In this document: positions 59,282 to 64,000 of the stretch, in pieces
Layout: the number at the start of each line of letters is the position of its first letter
Numbering within the stretch: position 1 is the first letter of the stretch
DNA from: Bacillota bacterium
GTDB taxonomy: Bacteria > Bacillota > Clostridia > Christensenellales > SZUA-584
Assembly (NCBI GenBank): GCA_023391105.1
Contig: JAEWBO010000006.1
Location: 75,370 to 139,369 of the forward strand
Direction: 5' to 3'
Length of the DNA stretch: 64,000 nt
Made by a program: the position numbers and the translations under genes
Notes under the pieces: generated by a model
What the model saw: only the letters and a program-made list of their open reading frames with translations
What the model was told of the DNA's origin: nothing
Databases searched by the model: none

Positions 59282-60076
59282 TTAATGTATAGAACTGCCG
59301 CCGCCTACTGCCAGAGAGCAGCCCGTGATGTAGTCGGAGTAATGAGAGAGCAGCATGACTACACCGTTACCGATATCCTCGGGACGTCCGCCTCTGCCGA
59401 GCGGTATCTTGTCGACTTCGCGCTGCCAGGCTTGTCCGGACTCCAGACCTTCGATAGCGCAAGCAAGCTTGTCGTGTTTCTTCCACATATCCGTCTCTAT
59501 TATGCCTGGGCATACGCAGTTCACCGTGATATGCTCGGGACCTAGTTCCCTGGCAAGAGCCTGTACCATGCCTCTCACGCCGAACTTGGCCGCAGAGTAC
59601 GAGGAAAGATACTGCCAGCCTGATAGTGAACAGTCAGAGCCCGTGCATACTATCTTGCCGCGAATCTCGCCGTCAAGGTCGTTCTTTCTCAGATAAGGCA
59701 GCGCTGCCTTGATGGCTAAAAATTCACCCTTCAAGTTGATGTTAATCATATTCGTGAAACGATCCTCGTCCATATCATCGATGGTGCAAACATCGGTAAT
59801 ACCGGCATTAGCGCACAAAAAGTCGATCTTGCCGTACTTCTCATATGCAGCCTGCATGAGTTCGTCAAGCGATTCCTTTTTCAGAACATTGACAAACTTA
59901 CACATTCCGCCAAAGGGTTTTAGCTCCTCATCAACTTTTGGCACGAGATCCTCTTCGAATCCGCTGGCAACAACAATCGCTCCCTCTTCTACGCACTTCA
60001 TGGCGATGCCGTGTCCAATACCCTTTGTAGACCCGACGACCACAACTACTTTTCCCTTAAGGAGATCATGTCCCAT
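59282..60076 (-). CDS. Short-chain dehydrogenase/reductase
   Basis: 264-residue cytoplasmic NAD(P)-dependent oxidoreductase of the classical SDR type: cofactor motif VVVGSTKGIGHGIA (about residue 12), CANAG (about 88), catalytic Ser in CTGSDCSLSG, and Y-x-x-x-K in SSYSAAKFG (about 160). The C-terminus VGGGSSIH is typical of sugar and polyol dehydrogenases. First gene of the ABC transporter/kinase operon with GGAGG before the ATG. With the kinases it suggests oxidation of a polyol followed by phosphorylation of the ketose, which is inference from context. Confidence 0.9.
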   Translation of the reverse strand: MGHDLLKGKVVVVVGSTKGIGHGIAMKCVEEGAIVVASGFEEDLVPKVDEELKPFGGMCKFVNVLKKESLDELMQAAYEKYGKIDFLCANAGITDVCTIDDMDEDRFTNMININLKGEFLAIKAALPYLRKNDLDGEIRGKIVCTGSDCSLSGWQYLSSYSAAKFGVRGMVQALARELGPEHITVNCVCPGIIETDMWKKHDKLACAIEGLESGQAWQREVDKIPLGRGGRPEDIGNGVVMLLSHYSDYITGCSLAVGGGSSIH

Positions 60077-60211
60077 TTGTAATCCTCCATTTTTATATAT
60101 TTCTCAATCCGCTTCACAAGTTTTTAGTTCTTCTTGAAAGCTATTGAAATCTTATCTCAAAATGCCTCTTTAATTGTAATTTATCCCTTTTGCTTGAGAT
60201 TAATTGCATCT

Positions 60212-60297
60212 ATTATACAAATGGCGCTCTCATCGAGCCATTATGCGTCTTCTTTTTCTATTATGGCCCCTGCTTTTGTGAAATTAATTTTATCACA
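60212..60297 (-). promoter_or_regulatory. Probable promoter and upstream inverted repeat of the sugar operon
   Basis: On the minus strand a perfect TATAAT -10 lies at 60212-60217 with no good -35, as for an activated promoter. Upstream, at 60277-60297, TGTGA and TCACA arms flank an 11-base A/T centre. The repeat would be at about -75 to -95. The divergently encoded SorC-type protein is the candidate ligand. The 60077-60551 gap is strongly AT-rich and otherwise holds the plus-strand promoter below. Confidence 0.45.
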
Positions 60298-60471
60298 TCA
60301 ATTTTTATTTCACAATGTGTGTATTCGACATAATCACTCAAATTCCTCCTTTATTTTTAAAATAAATAGCTCTATTTCTGATTTCTTTCAGCATGCAAGT
60401 GTTTTTTCGCCATAATTAACTATAAATTAGCATGATTTTTCTCTTTTTCTTTTCATAATAAGTAGAGTCTA

Positions 60472-60499
60472 TTGAAAACGTTGAAAAATATGATACAAT
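60472..60499 (+). promoter_or_regulatory. Promoter with overlapping cre-like site for the SorC regulator
   Basis: TTGAAA (60472-60477), 16 bases, TACAAT (60494-60499). Overlapping the -35, TGAAAACGTTGAAA (60473-60486) matches the CcpA catabolite-response consensus TGWAANCGNTNWCA at all but one specified position. Repression of the regulator and kinase by preferred sugars is therefore plausible. Confidence 0.45.
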
Positions 60500-60551
60500 G
60501 ATAAGAAATTAATATCCGTTGCTGACTATTGTTTTCACAAAGGGAGTCTAT

Positions 60552-61514
60552 ATGACTAAACAAGATACCGGCCTGTTTATACGGGTTGCAAAAAAGTATT
60601 ACGAACTGAATATGGATCAGGAACAAATAGCCAAAAGCGAAAATTTATCTAAATCAACGATAAGCCGAATGATCCGCAAGGCGAAAGAGCTTGGATTTGT
60701 AAGCATTCAGGTCAATTTCCCGCTTGAATCCATAGTGGATCTTGAGGAGGACATCAAGGCACTTTTCCCGATACAATCCGTTTCCGTCTGCCCTTCTTAT
60801 GTGGATGATTATCTCATGCGCATACGTGATACCTGTAAAATGGCCGCCCGCGACATTTCTGGGCTTGTGCAAGACGACGAGATAATAGGCGTTTCCTGGG
60901 GTAGAACGATGGATTCTGTTGCATCCTGCCTTGTTCCCCCTAATCCGCCCAAGCGCAACGTCAAAGTCGTACAAATTCACGGAGCACTGATAAAAAATAT
61001 TGCCTCCGGGAAAGTAAACAGTGTTGTCGAAAGGTTTTCGGACGCCTTTTTTGGCACCGGTTATCTGCTCCCTGCGCCAGTATTCGTAGACTCCAAAGAG
61101 TTGGCCTCCGCCTTTATGCAGGACAGCAGCATACGGTTCGCACTTGATCTCGCTTCTCAAGCTGAGCTCGCAGTATTCGGCATAGGCTCAGTATCCTCCA
61201 AGTCCATACTCATCGACCGCGGCATCTATTCCCCCGAGCAATATGACACGATAGTTGACGACGGCGTTGTTGGAGACATCTGCTCCAACTACTATGACAT
61301 AAACGGCAAGCCCGTATTGACCAAACTGATGGACCGTACGATCGGCATCAAGATGGACGAACTCAAACGCAAAAAAAATCGCATCGGCGTCGGAGTCGGC
61401 GAGCACAAAATTAAAGCAATCATAGGCGCTCTCAATTCAGGAGCCATGACCTCTTTGTATATCGACGAGCTCACCGCGCGCGAGATGCTTCGCCAATATG
61501 ATAGTATGATTTGA
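60552..61514 (+). CDS. SorC/DeoR-type sugar-responsive transcriptional regulator
   Basis: 320 residues. The ATG at 60552 (MTKQDTGLFIRVAKKYY) follows AAAGGGAG; an upstream TTG is less likely. N-terminal helix-turn-helix (DQEQIAKSENLSKSTISRMIRKAKELGFV, in two parts, about 20-50) and a C-terminal sugar-phosphate-binding domain: GVSWGRTMDSVA (about 112), VVQIHG, AVFGIGSV (about 207), DGVVGDICSNYYDINGKPV and GVGVGEHKIKAIIGAL. It resembles LsrR, EryD and SorC, which sense phosphorylated sugars and act as repressors or activators. It would sense the product of the neighbouring kinases. Confidence 0.92.
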   Translation: MTKQDTGLFIRVAKKYYELNMDQEQIAKSENLSKSTISRMIRKAKELGFVSIQVNFPLESIVDLEEDIKALFPIQSVSVCPSYVDDYLMRIRDTCKMAARDISGLVQDDEIIGVSWGRTMDSVASCLVPPNPPKRNVKVVQIHGALIKNIASGKVNSVVERFSDAFFGTGYLLPAPVFVDSKELASAFMQDSSIRFALDLASQAELAVFGIGSVSSKSILIDRGIYSPEQYDTIVDDGVVGDICSNYYDINGKPVLTKLMDRTIGIKMDELKRKKNRIGVGVGEHKIKAIIGALNSGAMTSLYIDELTAREMLRQYDSMI

Positions 61515-61527
61515 TAAGGAAGGAATT

Positions 61528-63069
61528 ATGAATTTGGAAAAGGACTATTATCTGGGCTTAGACTTTGGTACTCAGGGTGTACAGTGCGGTATAATCAATT
61601 CTTCCGGAGAAGTCTTCTCTATCACCCGTGGGACATATAATACATACTATCCCGAGCCCGGTTGGGTCGTGCAAAAGCCCGACGAATGGGTAAACTGCAT
61701 GTTCTCCACCATAAAGGAGTGCATCAGCAGCACTGAGCAAAGCGTTGTGCACAGTATACGCGGAATATCTGTCTGTGCAACTGCATCTACCGTCGTGCCG
61801 GTACTTCAGGACGGTACAGCACTCATGGATGCCATATTGTGGATGGACAACCGCGCCCGTATCGAAACTAACAGCATAAATGAGACAGAGCATGAGGTTT
61901 TGAGATATTGCGGAAACAAGGTCTCCGTTGAATGGCTTATTCCTAAGATACTTTGGCTCAAAAACAATCGTCGCGACATCTACGATAAGGCGTTCCGGAT
62001 CGTAGAACAGCTCGATTATATCAACTACGTGTTATCTGGCGAGTGGGTCGCTTCTGTCAGTCAGGCCACCTGTAAGAGCAATTATCTGCCTGGTCAAGGA
62101 GAATGGAACCGTGGCTTCTTTGAGGTCATCGGCCTCGGAGAATTTAATCGGAAGCTAAATACAAAGGTTCTTCCCATTGGCGCTCCGATAGGCAGAATAA
62201 AAAAGACAATCGCCCGCAACATGGGATTACCCGTAGATACCATATTATATCAAGGTGGAATAGACGCCCATATCGCAGAACTTGGTATAGGCGTCACCAA
62301 ACCCGGAGATATGGGTATCGCCATGGGTTCTGCTTTTATCCATGTCGCGCTTTCTAAAGAGCCGATTTTTAACGACGGTATATGGGGGCCGTATCGCAGT
62401 GCCATGGTACCTGATCTCTATTGTCTTGAGGGCGGTCAGGTCTCCGCCGGCTCTATCGCTAACTGGTTCCTTCGCGAATTCCATATAAAATCGGAAGATC
62501 CCATCCATCCATATGAGGTCATGATGAGCGAAGCCAGCAAGATCGCCCCTGGAAGCAATGGCATAATTTCGCTCGACTATTTTCAGGGCAACCGTACACC
62601 TTATAAAGATCCGCTTGCAAAGGGTGTTTTCTTCGGCCTTACAATAAGCCATACCCGTGCCCATATGTACCGGGCTATACTCGAAAGCGTGGCATATGGA
62701 ACGCGAAACGTCATAGAATGCATGAACACCGACAGCCTCAGCATACAAAACATAATGGCCTGCGGCGGTGTTACTAAAAACCCGCTTTGGCTGCAAATAA
62801 TCGCCGACGTATGCGGCATACCAATTAATCTTACTACGCGGTCCTCCAGCGCAGGTATTTTGGGCTGCGGTATCGTGGCCGCTCTCGGCGTAGGCTCATA
62901 TTCTTCTTTCAAGGATGCCACAAAACACATGGTACACAGAAAACTTGTAATCCAGCCGGATATGGATGCGCATGAGGAGTATCAGTCCTATTACGAAGAT
63001 TATCTCGATCTATATCGCTGCACCAGCGAGCTTATGCATAAGATAAGACGGGTTCGCTCTTCCCGCTGA
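61528..63069 (+). CDS. FGGY-family carbohydrate kinase (paralogue 2)
   Basis: 513 residues, thirteen bases after the SorC gene, with AAGGAAGG before the ATG. Phosphate loop LDFGTQGVQCGIIN, ILWMDNRA, ILYQGGIDAH (catalytic Asp about residue 248), GDMGIAMGSAFIH and MACGGVTKN. It is alignable over its full length with the kinase at 52852-54345, and both are intact, so the locus carries two related kinases. They may phosphorylate two sugars taken up by the same transporter, or form a mixed dimer. The hairpin at 63068-63096 lies immediately after. Confidence 0.9.
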   Translation: MNLEKDYYLGLDFGTQGVQCGIINSSGEVFSITRGTYNTYYPEPGWVVQKPDEWVNCMFSTIKECISSTEQSVVHSIRGISVCATASTVVPVLQDGTALMDAILWMDNRARIETNSINETEHEVLRYCGNKVSVEWLIPKILWLKNNRRDIYDKAFRIVEQLDYINYVLSGEWVASVSQATCKSNYLPGQGEWNRGFFEVIGLGEFNRKLNTKVLPIGAPIGRIKKTIARNMGLPVDTILYQGGIDAHIAELGIGVTKPGDMGIAMGSAFIHVALSKEPIFNDGIWGPYRSAMVPDLYCLEGGQVSAGSIANWFLREFHIKSEDPIHPYEVMMSEASKIAPGSNGIISLDYFQGNRTPYKDPLAKGVFFGLTISHTRAHMYRAILESVAYGTRNVIECMNTDSLSIQNIMACGGVTKNPLWLQIIADVCGIPINLTTRSSSAGILGCGIVAALGVGSYSSFKDATKHMVHRKLVIQPDMDAHEEYQSYYEDYLDLYRCTSELMHKIRRVRSSR

Positions 63070-63096
63070 AATCTCCCCGCGCTTATACGAGATTTC
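63068..63096 (+). other. Hairpin overlapping the kinase stop codon
   Basis: Perfect eight-base arms GAAATCTC (63068-63075) and GAGATTTC (63089-63096) with a 13-base loop. There is no T-run, so it is more likely an mRNA end-protecting structure than a terminator. Confidence 0.5.
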
Positions 63097-63549
63097 TGAA
63101 CCGGGCAGGGCACGCTCAATCGTTTTGCTACTCACGCAGAATTGAATAGCCCTTTGAATAGGCTTTTTTCAAGGAGTTTGAAGCGACTTGAAAAATAAAG
63201 TATACTGTCCAAAGAGGAATTTAGGTTATCGATGGGGATCAAGAAGCCCGCGTCTTCATCATCGTATGAACACTTGTGTCCAGTAGCGGCCCGCTGAGAA
63301 ATAGAGTCAGTGGAAAATTTCATTCTCCTCCTGACCACTAATATCAGCCATCTCATGTGTATAATATATCGGGATAGCGACCAGAAAAAACCCAGGGTCA
63401 AAGGCGACTATCCGCTGGCACCACCCCCTCTTTTTTCACTCACCTTATATGACATTATAAAAACAGAGTACGTATCCGTATCTGATGACTGTCATTTCTT
63501 CATCTCGATCGCCAAGTCTCCGCAACGATTTGTCGGGCCGAAAAAGCAT

Positions 63550-63744
63550 TTAGGCAGCACGCGGTCTTGTCTGTCTTCTTTTTAAACCTGGAGGTGCGAT
63601 TGCCCGTGGTGACTTGTGACTTGTCACAAACGCAACCTTGATCACCTGATCGTCAACCGCTTTCGCGCCAGCGCTTTTGCCGGTATTGGCGTCCTTCTTA
63701 ATGTACTCCCGAAAATTCAGAAAAGCATTGTATAAAAAAAGTAA
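63550..63744 (-). other. Coding-like trace without start codon
   Basis: Reading the minus strand to a TAA at 63550-63552, an open stretch gives FLNFREYIKKDANTGKSAGA, then AVDDQVIKVAFVTSHKSP. The Lys/Asp/Ala-rich composition is protein-like, but there is no start codon with a binding site and I do not recognise the family. The rest of 63097-63811 shows no gene I can support. Confidence 0.25.
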
Positions 63745-63811
63745 TTAATCTACGTTTGGCGTAAAAACCTTTCGTAAACCCCTTATTATAAACGAGGCAT
63801 ATCAACCCCCA

Positions 63812-63886
63812 GACGCTAAAAATCAGCCTCGAAGGGTAGGCTGTTTTTACTTTTATGTAGTATAAAAATTGATACTTTTTTGGGCA
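63812..63886 (+). repeat. 75-bp dispersed repeat, copy B (partner at 7969-8043)
   Basis: Matches 7969-8043 at most positions: GACGCT, the AGCCTCGAAGGGTAGGCT hairpin, the T-rich tract, AGTATAAAA, TTGATACTTTTT and GGGCAT. The hairpin with its T tract could terminate plus-strand transcripts, as in copy A. It ends three bases before the tRNA terminator. Confidence 0.8.
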
Positions 63887-63888
63887 TG

Positions 63889-63922
63889 AAAAAACCCCGA
63901 AAGTGGCTTCACAACGGGGTTT
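63889..63922 (-). terminator. Intrinsic terminator of tRNA-Arg
   Basis: On the minus strand AAACCCCG (63915-63922) pairs with CGGGGTTTTTT (63889-63899), ending in a T tract. It begins two bases after the encoded CCA of the tRNA. Confidence 0.85.
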
Positions 63923-63923
63923 C

Positions 63924-64000
63924 TGGCGTTCCCGGCGCGACTCGAACGCGCCACATCCCGCTTAGGAGGCGGGCCCTCTATCCTGATGAGGTACGGGAAC
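63924..64000 (-). tRNA. tRNA-Arg (anticodon CCU)
   Basis: A complete cloverleaf can be drawn on the minus strand. The acceptor arm is GTTCCCG / CGGGAAC (64000-63994 with 63934-63928), with a G discriminator and encoded CCA (63924-63926). The anticodon stem is CCCGC/GCGGG with loop CTCCTAA, giving anticodon CCU, which reads AGG. The T arm is GGCGC-TTCGAGT-type-GCGCC. The 5' end coincides with the window edge. Confidence 0.95.

Noticed and set aside
52852..63069. lsr (AI-2) operon
   Set aside because: Transporter, SorC-type regulator and FGGY kinase fit, but no lsrF- or lsrG-like gene is present, a short-chain dehydrogenase and a second kinase are, and the kinases are not clearly LsrK-like.

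Overview
The window looks like chromosome from a Gram-positive anaerobe of the Bacillota, most likely a Clostridia-class bacterium of moderate G+C; this is inference from gene content, as no rRNA or other taxonomic marker is present. Evidence includes strong AGGAGG-type ribosome binding sites with frequent TTG/GTG starts, an AgrC/AgrA-like pair, lipoprotein-type solute-binding proteins, giant repeat-rich surface proteins with single C-terminal membrane anchors (one with a sortase-like IPKT motif), a response regulator with a SARP/BTAD output, and a cre-like site.

Left part (1-34 kb): a signalling and cell-surface island. It opens with a truncated YesN-type response regulator, a histidine-kinase remnant, a 160-bp MITE and adenine deaminase. 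Two surface proteins, the TrkA/TrkH potassium uptake pair and a DUF3089 lipoprotein follow. Then come an AgrA/AgrC-like pair, a TetR regulator with a palindromic operator, a 7TM sensor kinase with a SARP-type regulator, a decayed response regulator, and a 1614-residue surface protein. An IS3 fragment separates this from a 1602-residue surface protein on the other strand, preceded by its probable controllers, a DesK/NarL-type kinase and regulator. An AT-rich mini-operon (Gly-rich membrane protein, HIRAN protein, small ORF) closes the region. Decayed genes and gene fragments are concentrated here.

Middle part (33.3-52.1 kb): amino-acid uptake and oxidation. About 15 kb on the minus strand reads as one transport-plus-catabolism run: a branched-chain-type ABC transporter (LivJ-H-M-G-F), a cytidylate-kinase-like protein, a class III aminotransferase, a CtBP-like 2-hydroxyacid dehydrogenase, RidA, a five-polypeptide flavin/iron-sulfur amino-acid dehydrogenase related to HcnABC and opine/hydroxyproline oxidases, an Asp/Glu-racemase-like enzyme, an AEC carrier, a FadR-type regulator and an EamA exporter, followed by an iron-dependent alcohol dehydrogenase with its own palindromic operator and an AraC regulator. 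The liv operon starts with a consensus promoter, a ten-residue ORF rich in Val/Ile/Leu and an intrinsic terminator: a candidate leader-peptide attenuator. Glutamate dehydrogenase is divergently transcribed from a promoter placed back to back with the liv promoter and would collect the amino groups.

Right part (52.1-64 kb): a carbohydrate or polyol regulon. A degenerate FGGY kinase is followed by a minus-strand operon (short-chain dehydrogenase, solute-binding lipoprotein, ATPase, two permeases, FGGY kinase). Divergent from it are a SorC-type regulator and a second, closely related FGGY kinase. The layout resembles lsr (AI-2) and erythritol loci, but the substrate cannot be read from the sequence. 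The window ends with a 75-bp dispersed repeat, a terminator and tRNA-Arg(CCU).
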